Notes: a model not told the origin generated them from the letters alone. A stretch of DNA of 59,173 nt from JAXHLG01 sp964505305 (GCA_964505305.1 CAZDHE010000002.1:1-59173), one strand, 5' to 3'; counted from the first letter of the stretch, positions 16,694-26,397 are shown. Made by a program: numbers and translations.

Positions 16694-18400
16694 TTATTTC
16701 TTTTTAAATTTTTCCGTTATCCAAAATTCTCCAAAGTACTTGCCCAACATAATCCTGGTTTGAGCATCCACCGCCGGCATAGCCCCAAGAAAAGGAGCGA
16801 TAAAGGGAGCCATAAACCATTGAAAAAACATATTTAAATACCTTCTCTTGGAATATCTATCCGGTCGAGGAGGCATAAGCAGAAAACTTAAGAACATCGA
16901 AATGACCAACCCAACCAAGGCTATCGTCATTAAAGTGCGGGTAATATAGGGAAGATTATGCGCCAAAACCGATTCACTAAAAGCCTCCCCTCCCAAGATA
17001 AGCGGGAGCCACCCCAATAAAGCCAAGATAAAGGGGGCGGTGGCCCAACTGTGATGACCTTCCAGCATCGTAAACAAATGTTTTATTTTTTTTCCAAACT
17101 TTAATTTTTTATTTTTCCTGAAAGCTCTTGCCAAAAGAGGGAAATTCTCAATTCCATAAGCCCACCTTCTTTTTTGGCGATATTGATTAACCACGGTGTG
17201 CTGATAATTATGTCCCAATACCGCATCCAAAGAAACCGGCAAATAGATAGGCTTAACCTGATAATCTCCGGCAAAGTAATCGTAAGCCTTCCAATAAATC
17301 ACCGAATCTTCCGAAATTACATTAACCGGCCAATAGCCAACATCTACAATGGTTTTAAACGGCTCGCTATGAGAAGAAAAAGTAACCATATGCTCCGGCC
17401 TCATAGACTCCACCATATGCCAAAAAGAAGAACCTGTCACAATCACTCTTACGGGAGCAATGGTGTCCCACAAATTATTATGATACATAGGCAAAGGCTG
17501 ATAAGCTTGCCTCAATCGGTTAGGACTAACCACGTACTCATAAGTAAGATAACTCAGATACTCCGGATGAACTTGGGTGTCACAATCAAAATTGGATAAA
17601 ATAACGTTTTCCAAAGGTATATTATTTTTTTCTAAATATTTTTTTAGCTGCTTGCCGGCATAAGTAGTATTAGAGGCCTTGCATTTCATTTCCCCTGCGG
17701 CCACTTTGTGCTCTGTCACGATAAAATCATAGAATTTATCTCCAAATTTGCTTTTTAGGATATTTATTTTTTCTTTCCTTTTTTCTTCCGGCTCTCTTTC
17801 TTCCGTGGCCAATAAGATAATAATTTTATTGTTAGGGTAAGAAGACTTTTCTACAGATTCAATGGCGGGCTCTATGATTTCAGCTCCTTCTGTAGCGGTT
17901 GGAAGCATAATAACATGATAAACATCCTTCCAATTCAAGAAACAGCCTTGATGCTTTAAATCCTCTTTATACCTTTTTAAAAAATCTTCCCTCTCTCTGA
18001 TGTCGGCATTAATAATTTTCTTTTCTTTTCTGCTAATTCTTCCGGCTCGTTTCTTTTCTAAATTTTTAATTTCTTCTTCTATGGCGCTAATTAAATTGTC
18101 TTTGTTGTGCAGATTGGCAACTCTAAACATCCAATCCGCCCTTTTGGAGCGTTTCATTTTCCTGTATGCCAAAATAGAATAAGTGGCAATATATATAGTT
18201 CTATGAAACCAATAAACATCATACACTATAATAAAAACAGCTATCCAAGTCGGTAAAATAAAAGATAATAAAATCATACCCAATAAAGTTGTCCAAGTTA
18301 AGGCGCCCGGAATTATTTCAAAAAACCTCTGCCAATTGTGCTCTACAGGGTCTTCTGTGCGAGGGTTGGGGTAAGACCATTCAGTTTTGTTCATATCCAT
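16694..18400 (-). CDS. Membrane GT2 (cellulose-synthase-like) glycosyltransferase
   Basis: A 568-residue processive-type glycosyltransferase. Two N-terminal helices (about 35-65) precede the GT-A domain. The DxD motif is FDCD (271-274), the catalytic-base motif SED is at 363-365, and QKRRW (409-413) fits QxxRW. At least three C-terminal helices follow. Such enzymes polymerise and export a polysaccharide from a nucleotide sugar. A Lys/Arg-rich insertion lies at about 100-150. It is the first gene of the cluster ending with the three ATP-grasp genes, 96 nt before the 7TM gene, so glycan synthesis and peptide ligation may be linked. Confidence 0.85.
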   Translation of the reverse strand: MDMNKTEWSYPNPRTEDPVEHNWQRFFEIIPGALTWTTLLGMILLSFILPTWIAVFIIVYDVYWFHRTIYIATYSILAYRKMKRSKRADWMFRVANLHNKDNLISAIEEEIKNLEKKRAGRISRKEKKIINADIREREDFLKRYKEDLKHQGCFLNWKDVYHVIMLPTATEGAEIIEPAIESVEKSSYPNNKIIILLATEEREPEEKRKEKINILKSKFGDKFYDFIVTEHKVAAGEMKCKASNTTYAGKQLKKYLEKNNIPLENVILSNFDCDTQVHPEYLSYLTYEYVVSPNRLRQAYQPLPMYHNNLWDTIAPVRVIVTGSSFWHMVESMRPEHMVTFSSHSEPFKTIVDVGYWPVNVISEDSVIYWKAYDYFAGDYQVKPIYLPVSLDAVLGHNYQHTVVNQYRQKRRWAYGIENFPLLARAFRKNKKLKFGKKIKHLFTMLEGHHSWATAPFILALLGWLPLILGGEAFSESVLAHNLPYITRTLMTIALVGLVISMFLSFLLMPPRPDRYSKRRYLNMFFQWFMAPFIAPFLGAMPAVDAQTRIMLGKYFGEFWITEKFKKK

Positions 18401-18494
18401 AATTAAATTAATTTGAATTATAATAGCATAATAACGATGATTGCTTTAACAAATACAAAATAGGCTACCTTCAAACTCCGAATTTTCTAATCTT

Positions 18495-18932
18495 TCAGTT
18501 ATTTACTTTCACAATTGAAAGAGTATACACTAATACAATAATTTGTAAAGCGCAAGCAGAAGCAATAAGCATCTTAGAAGCTAATGTCCGGGGGTCTTTT
18601 TCAAGGTGATTTTCTAAAACTTCTCCCTTGTCTTTTAAATTTTCCTCCTCCCTGAAACTAAAATAAGAAAAAAAGAAGGCTAAAACAGAATTCAAAACCA
18701 ATAACACCGCCGCCAAAAAAGAAACTAAATAAATTTCCATCCAAGCGCTTTTAGAATTATAGATCATTCTATCAATGCCTAAGTAAGAATTGTAATGCAA
18801 AATGATTAGAGACTTATGAAAATCAAGTTTGAAGTGCAAAATCAACCAACCGGCAATATTTAAAAGAAGGCCGGCGCTTATTAAGATTAAATTAAACTTA
18901 CTTTGAAAAAATTTTTTTAAAGCCTTCTTCAT
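18495..18932 (-). CDS. Hypothetical membrane protein, three helices
   Basis: 145 residues with a basic N-terminus and hydrophobic segments near 15-34, 68-92 and 118-140. The loop between the first two contains LHYN-Y-GID, reminiscent of small conserved CPR membrane proteins. No function is assigned. It is upstream of the glycosyltransferase gene on the same strand, separated by about 95 nt. Confidence 0.6.
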   Translation of the reverse strand: MKKALKKFFQSKFNLILISAGLLLNIAGWLILHFKLDFHKSLIILHYNSYLGIDRMIYNSKSAWMEIYLVSFLAAVLLVLNSVLAFFFSYFSFREEENLKDKGEVLENHLEKDPRTLASKMLIASACALQIIVLVYTLSIVKVNN

Positions 18933-19040
18933 AAAAAATCTTATTAAAGACCTCCAAGCAATAATGAGTGGTATACTTTTATTTTTTTAAGAAACCAACT
19001 TTACTTCTATAATAAAATAAACAACTCCCTTCGTTTAAAA

Positions 19041-19655
19041 TTATCCTCTCATTTTCTGAGCTTCTTTTATCATATTCTCCACCTTGTTGATAATAATCTC
19101 GTGAGGCTGCTCCAATAACTCCAATATAAATTTATCAAACATTTTTAATCTGTAGCGAAATTCTTGTAAATCCATTAGAGAATAATTTATTTCTTTGCCC
19201 ATTTCCGCTTCCAAATCTTCAATTAGATGTTTAAGTTTAGCCCTGGAAACATTATCAGCTACTATTAATAGATCCGTTTTGGATTTGGCGCTGTTAATGA
19301 AAAGACCGGCCACTAAAGCCAGTTTAACCTCTCCCAAATTTTTAATTCGAGTCAACTGCTTGCATTGCGGATAAATATTGGATTTAACCACTAAGCCTTT
19401 TAATTCACTATAGAAGGGAGAACGAGTGTTGAGGTAATAAAGCTTTTTGCCTTTCTGATTTCTGGAATAAAGAAAACGCCCCCTTTCCAAATGCATCAAA
19501 ACTTTTTTAGCCTCCTTCTTGGTTTCTTTTCCTTCAAATTTATTTTTTTCAAAAATCTCCTGGGCCGGAAAAGCTTCCTTGGCATTTAATATAAAGAATT
19601 TTACCAATCTCCACCTAACTCGAGAGCCGAATAGAAAATCCAGGTCGTTTTTCAT
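19041..19655 (-). CDS. Winged-helix regulator-like protein with nucleotidyltransferase-like fold
   Basis: 204 residues. The first ~90 look like a winged helix (LFGSRVRWRLVKFFIL, then a recognition region and a YYLN wing). The second half (KNLGEVKLALVAGLFI ... TDLLIVADNVSRAKL) resembles a minimal nucleotidyltransferase fold that has lost the GS...D-D active-site pattern. Proteins of this architecture are frequent in CPR genomes and are taken to be DNA-binding regulators. The target is unknown. Confidence 0.6.
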   Translation of the reverse strand: MKNDLDFLFGSRVRWRLVKFFILNAKEAFPAQEIFEKNKFEGKETKKEAKKVLMHLERGRFLYSRNQKGKKLYYLNTRSPFYSELKGLVVKSNIYPQCKQLTRIKNLGEVKLALVAGLFINSAKSKTDLLIVADNVSRAKLKHLIEDLEAEMGKEINYSLMDLQEFRYRLKMFDKFILELLEQPHEIIINKVENMIKEAQKMRG

Positions 19656-19721
19656 AATTATCTCTTAAGTTATTATTCTAAAATAATTTTGGAATTCAAA
19701 AAAATTCGATAAAAATCAAAT

Positions 19722-20093
19722 TTAACAATATAAAGCCTTAATATGCCTCAACTGAGCTTTGCGAATGTGAAAATCAAAAGCTACGCCTATAAAATCCACT
19801 CTCCACTCTTGCTCCATACATTCCTGATCTCTTAGGTAAAGATGGGCTATTTTAAAAATATTTTGCAATTTTTTATTATCAATAGAGGTTTCCGGAGAGA
19901 CTTTGTTTAAATTGCCTTTTCTGGTTTTAACCTCTATAAAAACTATAATGCCATTTTTATCTCGGCTTATCAAGTCTATTTCACCAAATCTATAACCCCT
20001 CTTATTGTAATAATTCATTTCCAAAACCTCATAACCCATAGCTTTCAGATAATTGGCCGCTAACAGCTCTCCTTTTTTACCTAAATTAAACAA
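19722..20093 (-). CDS. YraN family (UPF0102) endonuclease-like protein
   Basis: 123 residues. The start is TTG at 20093, since a stop lies four codons upstream and GKKGELLAANYL must be N-terminal. The nuclease-like core GEIDLI--D ... FIEVKTR-GN carries the Asp and Glu-x-Lys triad of the restriction-endonuclease fold. The family is widespread and of uncertain function, possibly DNA repair or Holliday-junction processing. It follows gatA by 31 nt. Confidence 0.9.
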   Translation of the reverse strand: MFNLGKKGELLAANYLKAMGYEVLEMNYYNKRGYRFGEIDLISRDKNGIIVFIEVKTRKGNLNKVSPETSIDNKKLQNIFKIAHLYLRDQECMEQEWRVDFIGVAFDFHIRKAQLRHIKALYC

Positions 20094-20124
20094 ATGAGAA
20101 ACTTACTTTTTAAATGCACTCTCT

Positions 20125-21555
20125 CTAAGCATTTTCAAAAGCTGCGGCGGCGTTTAACAATTCTTGTTCTTGCCACCACTTGCCGATCAATTGCATTCCC
20201 ACAGGAAGTTTGGCTTCTTTTTTTTCTACAAATCCTCCATTTATAGAGATAGCCGGAAGCATAGCCGCATTAACCGGAACTGTGAAAATATCAGCTAAAT
20301 ACATATCCAGCGGATTCTTGGTTTTCTCTCCAAGTTTGAAAGGTTCTACCGGACTGGTGGGGGAAATTATCAAATCCACTTCCCTAAAAGCTTCTTTAAA
20401 ATCATTTTTAATCAATTCCCTGACTTTCTGAGCTTTTTTGTAGTAAGCGTCCTTGTAACCGGCTGATAAAGAATAAGTTCCCAAGATAATTCTTCTTTTA
20501 ACTTCAGCTCCGAGTCCTTCTTTCCTGGAATTAAAATAAACATCCATAATATTTCTATTGACTGAGCTCCCGGTAACTGGGTCGCTGTAGCCGTACTTAA
20601 TACCGTCAAATCGAGCTAAATTTGAACTAACTTCCGAGGGCATCATCAAATAATAAACTGCCAAAGAGTACTTTATATTGGGCAAAGAGATTTTTTTAAT
20701 CTCCGCTCCCTGTTTCTTGGCCCAATCAATCTTTTCTTGAATAATCATTCTAATTTCTTTGTTTAACTCTTCGCCAAAAAATTCTTCGGGCACACCAATT
20801 TTTTTATCTTTTATTTGCGGCTGCAAATTTTCCGCAAAACCGGTTCCGCTTTCGATAGTAGTGTTATCCTTGGAATCCTTGCCGCAAATACTGTCCAAGA
20901 CAATAGCGGCATCTTCCACGCTTTGGGTTATCGGACCTATTTGATCATAACTGGAGGCCATCGCTATCAAACCGCTTCTAGAAACTCTCCCGTAAGTAGG
21001 TTTAAGGCCAACTACTCCGCAAAAACTGGCTGGCTGGCGAATCGAGCCGCCTGTATCCGAACCCAACGCCCAAACAGCCTGGCCGTCACCAACCGCCGCC
21101 GCTGATCCACCAGATGATCCGCCGGGAACCCGGCTTTCATCCCAAGGGTTTTTCGTTTCCCCAAAAGCTGAATTTTCAGTAGAAGAGCCCATAGCAAATT
21201 CGTCCATATTAGTTTTTCCCAAAAAAACGCAGCCTTCTTTTTTAAGTTTTTTAACCACAAAAGCATCATAAGTAGCTTGATATTTTTCCAAAATTCTTGA
21301 ACCGGCGGTAGTTGTTTTTCCTTGAACACAAAGATTATCTTTCAAGGCAAAAGGGATTCCTTCCAACAAATCAATTTCTTCTCCCTTGGAAATTTTATCG
21401 TCCGTTTTTCGAGCCGACTGCAAAGCTTCTTCTTCATAAACATCCAAGAAAGCATTGATATTTTTCCTCTCTCTAATTTTCTGAAGGTATTTTTTTGTTA
21501 GATCTTCCGCAGAAATCTCCCCCCGACTAATTTTTTTATGCAGCTCTTTTATCAT
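20125..21555 (-). CDS. gatA: Asp/Glu-tRNA amidotransferase subunit A
   Basis: Catalytic glutaminase/amidase subunit of GatCAB, which converts misacylated Glu-tRNA(Gln) (and often Asp-tRNA(Asn)) to the amide form in the cytoplasm. The 476 residues carry the amidase triad: Lys72 (LKDN), cis-Ser147 (PGGSSGG) and nucleophile Ser171 (GSDTGGSIRQPAS). GatB and GatC are not in the window. The gene ends with TAG, so TAG is used as a normal stop here. It lies upstream of yraN. Confidence 0.97.
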   Translation of the reverse strand: MIKELHKKISRGEISAEDLTKKYLQKIRERKNINAFLDVYEEEALQSARKTDDKISKGEEIDLLEGIPFALKDNLCVQGKTTTAGSRILEKYQATYDAFVVKKLKKEGCVFLGKTNMDEFAMGSSTENSAFGETKNPWDESRVPGGSSGGSAAAVGDGQAVWALGSDTGGSIRQPASFCGVVGLKPTYGRVSRSGLIAMASSYDQIGPITQSVEDAAIVLDSICGKDSKDNTTIESGTGFAENLQPQIKDKKIGVPEEFFGEELNKEIRMIIQEKIDWAKKQGAEIKKISLPNIKYSLAVYYLMMPSEVSSNLARFDGIKYGYSDPVTGSSVNRNIMDVYFNSRKEGLGAEVKRRIILGTYSLSAGYKDAYYKKAQKVRELIKNDFKEAFREVDLIISPTSPVEPFKLGEKTKNPLDMYLADIFTVPVNAAMLPAISINGGFVEKKEAKLPVGMQLIGKWWQEQELLNAAAAFENA

Positions 21556-21937
21556 AACTCTTTATCTACATAAGCTCTACCGATTTAGCAGCGCTTAATG
21601 TGGAATTTTTATATTTTTAAAAATAATAAGCAATTAACAGCAGCCGGCCATAGCCCGAGCTCTTCCCCTATCTTTCCCTGTTTTAGTAATTTTTATTAAA
21701 ATAATTATTCCTCATTCTAACTAACAAACTTGAGCAAGACTCATTCGCTCCAAAAACTCAAGATCAATAACTCCTAAATAGGTTCACAACAGCAGAGGAC
21801 ATAACTTTCTACTTTTAATTTCCAACTCTTAGATTCCACGCCTTCTTTGTTCTTTATATGCTTTCGCCTTTTTTGCTTTCTTAACTTAATCCGACTTTTG
21901 TCTTTTTGCCGTTTATCCCTCTTCCAAAACAGCGCCT
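21556..21937. other. Gene-free spacer between gatA and rpoD
   Basis: 382 bases of A+T-rich sequence. I see no ORF with coding character, no tRNA and no convincing hairpin terminator. Confidence 0.5.
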
Positions 21938-23245
21938 TTAATAATCCCTTAACTTATTAGTGTTCTTCATCGATCTTATTTTCTCTAAAGCCTTGGCTTC
22001 AATTTGACGAATTCTTTCTCTGGTAACCCCAAATTCGTTTCCCACCTCTTCTAAGGTGTGAACCACGCCATCATCCAAACCAAATCTAATCCGAAGAATT
22101 TTTTGCTCTCGAGAGGTAAGTTGATCCAGAATCTCATTAAGATGCTGTTTCAAAAGCGTTCGAGAGGCAATTTGATGAGGCATTATAGAGTCAGTATCTT
22201 CTATAAAATCGCTCAAAACACTCTCGCTATCATCATCTCCTATGGAGGTCTCCAGAGAAATCGTCTCCTGGGAAACTTTAATAACTTGACGAACTTTTTT
22301 GACATCCAAATTCATTTCAGCCGCTATTTCTTCCGGCAAAGGTTCTCTCCCAAGCTCCTGAACCAAGCTTCTTACCACTTGAATATATTTATTAATAGTT
22401 TCCACCATATGAACCGGAATTCGAATAGTTCTGGACTGATCGGCAATCGCTCTGGTAATAGCCTGTCTGATCCACCAAGTTGCATAAGTAGAAAACTTAT
22501 AACCCTTGCGATAATCAAATTTATCCACCGCCCTGAATAAGCCGATATTTCCCTCTTGAATAAGATCCAAGAAAGACAAACTGTGGCTTCTTCCCACGTA
22601 TTTTTTGGCAATAGAAACCACTAAACGCAAATTAGCCTCCGTCAAACGCTGCTTAGCCCGATAATCACCCTTTTCAGATGCCTTAGCCAACGACACCTCT
22701 TCTTCAGAGCTCAGCAAATCAACTTTTCCTATCTCCCTAAGGTAAATCTGAATGGAATCGGAATCCTGAAAATCATTAACCTCCTCCTTTTTTTTCTTTT
22801 TTTTCTCTGTTTGATTTTTTTGACTCTTCTTTTCTTTCTCTTTTTCAGTTTCTCTTTCTATCTCATCCTTTAAAACTTCATCGGAAGAAATAACTCGCAC
22901 ACCTTCTTTATCCGCTTTATCATAAAGCTCTTCCAGCTTATCCAAATTTTCTTCAATATTACCCAACTCATGCAAAATCTCTTCCTCAGTAACAAAACCT
23001 CTTTGACGGCCCTTTCTAAGCAAATTTTTTATTTTGGGATCTTTAGATTCTACAAACGGAGTTCTGGGCTTCGTTTCTTTCTTAACTGTCTTTCCGTCTT
23101 CTTTTTTTGAATTTTTTTTACTTGAATCGGAAAATGATTCTTGAGAAGATTTCGAAAAATCCCGTTCTTTTTTTGAAAGGGCTTTTCTTTTGTCCTTGTT
23201 TTTTGAAGATTCTTTTTTGGAAGAATCCGATTCAACTTTCATCAT
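21938..23245 (-). CDS. rpoD: Primary sigma factor, RpoD family
   Basis: 435 residues. A Lys/Ser-rich, low-complexity N-terminus (1-60) is followed by a region 1.1-like segment (about 68-105, RGFVTEEEI). Region 1.2 is DSIQIYLREIGKVDLLS. Region 2 contains GNIGLFRAVDKFDYRKGYKFSTYATWWIRQAI, the -10 recognition helix. Region 3 and region 4 (LEEVGNEFGVTRERIRQIEAKAL, -35 recognition) follow. It is the housekeeping sigma, consistent with the TTGACA/TATAAT promoter seen upstream of mraZ. dnaG lies directly upstream, an arrangement shared with many bacteria. Confidence 0.97.
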   Translation of the reverse strand: MMKVESDSSKKESSKNKDKRKALSKKERDFSKSSQESFSDSSKKNSKKEDGKTVKKETKPRTPFVESKDPKIKNLLRKGRQRGFVTEEEILHELGNIEENLDKLEELYDKADKEGVRVISSDEVLKDEIERETEKEKEKKSQKNQTEKKKKKKEEVNDFQDSDSIQIYLREIGKVDLLSSEEEVSLAKASEKGDYRAKQRLTEANLRLVVSIAKKYVGRSHSLSFLDLIQEGNIGLFRAVDKFDYRKGYKFSTYATWWIRQAITRAIADQSRTIRIPVHMVETINKYIQVVRSLVQELGREPLPEEIAAEMNLDVKKVRQVIKVSQETISLETSIGDDDSESVLSDFIEDTDSIMPHQIASRTLLKQHLNEILDQLTSREQKILRIRFGLDDGVVHTLEEVGNEFGVTRERIRQIEAKALEKIRSMKNTNKLRDY

Positions 23246-23587
23246 AATTTAAAAATATTAAGTTTAATGAGCTTATTTTGTTCCAATTCCTTGAAATTAA
23301 TAAGCCCTAAGTAAAAATGTCGCCTCAATTAGTTAAAATTAAAAAGTGAATTTATATTTATTTTTAAATCGAAGCGGCTCAAAGTTATCTTTATCTCATT
23401 TATTCATTATTCATAAAATTTTAGTGAAAATAACTCCTTGAAAACAATGCTTTTCTTAAAATCCGAAACATTTGAATAAGCGCCAATAAATATAATCTTC
23501 TCAAATCAAAAAACCATAAAATCCTCTTTAATAAAAATAAGAAGCAATTCCCCGGCAACTCCCGAATCTTAACAACATTTAAAGATC
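23246..23587. other. Gene-free spacer between rpoD and dnaG
   Basis: 342 A+T-rich bases (on the minus strand it follows dnaG and precedes rpoD). No gene, RNA or clear terminator is recognised. It may hold rpoD promoter elements that I cannot single out. Confidence 0.5.
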
Positions 23588-25381
23588 TTATTCTTGAATT
23601 TCCTTGGAAAGCTTGTTAAAGTTTTCCAACAAAAAATTGAGCCCTTCTTCATCTCCCTCTTCTTCGGCCCTTTTGATATCCCAAACAATTTCCTTCAATT
23701 GTTTTTTCTTCTTTTCCCTGGCCAACTCTTTAATAATATTATCCCACTCCACTAAAGGATCTATCTCCATTTCCAAAAAACCCTTTCCCGAGTCGTATTC
23801 ATATTTTACGCGAGTTTCATATTGATCAATAACTCCGGAGGCGTCTTTTTCTTTCCCCGATTTTAATTTTTCCCATAAAGCCAAATATCTTTCCTCTAAA
23901 AGACTTTCATCAAATTCTTGGCTTTTTTTAATCAACTGGTCTCGATATAGGCTAAAAACCCCCAGCAGCCTCTCTTGCAGCCGCTGTAGCTTGCTTTTGG
24001 ATCGTTCTTGAGATTTTAAGCCTTCCCCGGAAGATCCATTCTCATTCCTGTCCGTATTTTGTGTGGCTATATTTTTTACTTTAACCTTTTCTAAAACTTG
24101 CGTCAATGTATCTTCTTCCACCCGAATACTATCGGACAGCTTTCTAAGCCAATAACTCTGCTCAATAGGGTCGGCAATATACTTAATAATGTTCAAAAGC
24201 TCGTGAGCTATCAATCTTTTCCCTTGCGGAGAATTACAATCATGCTTGTTCATTATGGCGGAAAAGAAATATTCCATCACGGGATAAGAATTCTCTACCG
24301 CTTCCGCCCAAAGATTTTTATCTTTAATAGTCAGCTCATTTACATCTTTAAACCCTTTCGGCAAGATAATCACCTCGGTCTCCATTTCATTTTCCAGGCA
24401 AGTTTGGGCGCTTTTGGCTACCGCGTTTTGACCGGCTTCGTCCATATCAAAACATAATTTAATGTTTTGAGTGTATCTTTTTAAAATATTTACTTGCTGA
24501 GAAGTTAAGGCTGTTCCGGACACCGCCACAATGTTCTCCAGGCCGGCTCCAAAAGAAGCAATCACGTCCATATTGCCCTCTACTACAACAACAAAACCTT
24601 GTCTCTTGATTTCAGTCTTGGCCAAGTTGAGTCCGTACAAAACATTACTTTTGTCGTAAATATGAGTTTGGGGTGTATTGATATATTTAGCTGTTTTTTC
24701 ATCACCGCCGGGCATAACTCGAGCCGAATGACCAACAACCTTTCCCATTGGATCAAGAATGGGAAAGGTTATCCTTCCCCTAAAACGATCATAATAGTCG
24801 CCCTTGCTACCTCCCGAAGTATTTTCTTTTTGCACCAACAAACCGGTTTTGGCAATATCGACAATATCATAACCCTGATTTAACAAAAAATCCAACAAAT
24901 AACTCCACCCCTCCGGAGCCAAACCGATACGAAAGTTTTCTATTTGCTTTTGCGGTATAGATCTTTCCAAAAGATATTTTCGAGCTTTTTCACCGGAGGA
25001 AGACTTTCCAAATTGAGCCTCAAAAAATCTATTAGCTACCTCCATAATTTCATAAAGAACTTCTTTTTTATTCTTCTCCTGAATATTGGCTTTTTGAAAC
25101 CTGGGAACCTCTACTCCGGCTCTTTCGGCTAATCTTTTTAAAGCTTCCGGGAATTCCAATCCTTCCATTTCCATTACAAAGGTAAAAATGTCGCCTCCTT
25201 TTTGACACCCGAAGCAATACCAGAAATTCCTTTCCGGATTAACCATAAAAGAAGGAGTTTTTTCATTGTGAAAAGGACATAAGGCCTTATAATTGGTTCC
25301 CGCTTTTTCCAACTTCAAATACTCGCCGACAAAATCGGCCACGTTTAAACGTTCCTTAATTTGATCCGTTACATCCGACAT
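23588..25381 (-). CDS. dnaG: DNA primase
   Basis: Makes RNA primers at the replication fork. The 597 residues begin with a CHC2 zinc finger (Cys35, His38, Cys56, Cys59). The catalytic core and TOPRIM domain follow (VVVEGNMDVI, about 262-271; FDMDEAG with the DxD metal ligands). The C-terminal ~150 residues are a charged helicase-interaction region. Length and order match bacterial DnaG. The start has no Shine-Dalgarno sequence. Confidence 0.97.
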   Translation of the reverse strand: MSDVTDQIKERLNVADFVGEYLKLEKAGTNYKALCPFHNEKTPSFMVNPERNFWYCFGCQKGGDIFTFVMEMEGLEFPEALKRLAERAGVEVPRFQKANIQEKNKKEVLYEIMEVANRFFEAQFGKSSSGEKARKYLLERSIPQKQIENFRIGLAPEGWSYLLDFLLNQGYDIVDIAKTGLLVQKENTSGGSKGDYYDRFRGRITFPILDPMGKVVGHSARVMPGGDEKTAKYINTPQTHIYDKSNVLYGLNLAKTEIKRQGFVVVVEGNMDVIASFGAGLENIVAVSGTALTSQQVNILKRYTQNIKLCFDMDEAGQNAVAKSAQTCLENEMETEVIILPKGFKDVNELTIKDKNLWAEAVENSYPVMEYFFSAIMNKHDCNSPQGKRLIAHELLNIIKYIADPIEQSYWLRKLSDSIRVEEDTLTQVLEKVKVKNIATQNTDRNENGSSGEGLKSQERSKSKLQRLQERLLGVFSLYRDQLIKKSQEFDESLLEERYLALWEKLKSGKEKDASGVIDQYETRVKYEYDSGKGFLEMEIDPLVEWDNIIKELAREKKKKQLKEIVWDIKRAEEEGDEEGLNFLLENFNKLSKEIQE

Positions 25382-25576
25382 TAAGTGAAACTTATTTTAT
25401 TTATAACAAAAGAAAAAATGCCTCAGTTATTCCCAGACTTAAAACGCTTCTGCATTTACTCTATGCTTAAATAATACCACGATAATAGCAATACCGCAAA
25501 CAATAAAATAAAAATTCAATCAAGTTCGGCGTACGGACTTTTAAGCAAACTATTTTGGAGTTACAAAAGAATAAAA

Positions 25577-25744
25577 CTATTCTTTTGCCTCTTTAATTAC
25601 TATCTTATTGCCCTGCAATTCCACTTCCAACTTTTGTTTATCTTTCCAATTGAACTTCCTAACTATCTCCCTGGGAATAGTTACGCCGAAACTATCACCA
25701 GTCTTAAACATTTTTCTTGTCTTTTTTTGAATCAATTTATTCAT
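25577..25744 (-). CDS. AbrB/MazE-like SpoVT-fold DNA-binding protein
   Basis: A 55-residue protein. The sequence KTGDSFGVTIPREIVRKF followed by KLEVELQGNKIVIKE is the swapped-hairpin beta-barrel typical of AbrB/MazE/SpoVT proteins, which bind DNA as dimers. Family members are transition-state regulators or antitoxins. No toxin-like partner is adjacent (next genes are dnaG and, divergently, the DUF5320 gene), so a stand-alone regulator is more likely. No Shine-Dalgarno is seen. Confidence 0.8.
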   Translation of the reverse strand: MNKLIQKKTRKMFKTGDSFGVTIPREIVRKFNWKDKQKLEVELQGNKIVIKEAKE

Positions 25745-25880
25745 AATGACTAATATATTTAAATTTAATTAAACCCTGTTATTAAAACAACAAAATTGTA
25801 CATATAAAGTAAGAAACCCGAAACCCTTTATTTCTTATTGCATTTTTTTGTGTGGCAAAAAAACTCGCTTGATTTATCAC

Positions 25881-25909
25881 TTGTAGTGAAATAATTTTGG
25901 GTATATACT
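25881..25909 (+). promoter_or_regulatory. Predicted promoter of the DUF5320 gene
   Basis: TTGTAG (25881-25886), a 17-nt spacer and TATACT (25904-25909), placed about 80 nt before the start codon. The -35 is weak and the -10 is good. A near-palindrome overlaps the -10. Confidence 0.5.
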
Positions 25910-25910
25910 C
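25899..25910. promoter_or_regulatory. Candidate operator GGGTATATACTC
   Basis: A 12-bp near-perfect palindrome (one mismatch from GGGTATATACCC) overlaps the predicted -10 box. Its placement suits a repressor. The nearby DUF134 helix-turn-helix protein or the AbrB-like protein is a candidate binder; this is inference. Confidence 0.4.
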
Positions 25911-25988
25911 ATAATAAATAGTAGGTCTCTTTTATTTAATTATTAAACAATCTTATGCTTACTTTACTACGGAAAGGGGGTGATTATT

Positions 25989-26225
25989 ATGCCACGATTT
26001 GACGGAACCGGTCCAAGCGGTATGGGGCCCGGCTCGGGAAGAGGAATGGGTCCTTGCGGCGGCGGATTCGGATGGGGACGCGGAAGAGGATTTGGAAATG
26101 GAAGAAGATTTTTCTCACGCAACAACGAACTAAAAGCGCTGGAAGAAGAAAAAGAAATGCTCAAAGAAGAACTGGAAACTATTAAAGAAGAAATTGAAGC
26201 GCTTAGAAAGCAAAAGGAAGAGTGA
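25989..26225 (+). CDS. DUF5320-family Gly/Met-rich protein
   Basis: 78 residues. The start is ATG 25989, preceded by AAAGGGGGTGA at the right distance; the GTG three codons earlier lies inside that site. The N-terminus MPRFDGTGPSGMGPGSGRG is diagnostic of this family. A Gly/Arg/Phe-rich middle with one Cys and a C-terminal coiled coil (about 46-78, LEEEKEMLKEELETIKEEIEAL) follow. Family members sit near DUF134 and iron/molybdenum-cofactor-type genes in other bacteria. The function is unknown, perhaps metal-related. Confidence 0.85.
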   Translation: MPRFDGTGPSGMGPGSGRGMGPCGGGFGWGRGRGFGNGRRFFSRNNELKALEEEKEMLKEELETIKEEIEALRKQKEE

Positions 26226-26233
26226 CAAAACCT

Positions 26234-26267
26234 ATTCCCCGCTTGAAAAAACGGGGAATGGTTTTTT
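26234..26267 (+). terminator. Intrinsic terminator after the DUF5320 gene
   Basis: ATTCCCCG (26234-26241) pairs perfectly with CGGGGAAT (26252-26259) and is followed by GGTTTTTTC. It starts 8 nt after the stop codon. Confidence 0.9.
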
Positions 26268-26397
26268 CATAATTTTTTACCATACAACGAATCAGATCTC
26301 CAAGTTCTCTGAGATTATGCAAATAGCGTTTAAAACAATACTTTTAAAAACTTTTAAGATAAATTAAGCCTGAAAGTTAACCAATGAAAATTTTTTT

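Noticed and set aside
25577..25744. Toxin-antitoxin pair including the AbrB-like gene
   Set aside because: No toxin-like ORF is adjacent on the same strand.
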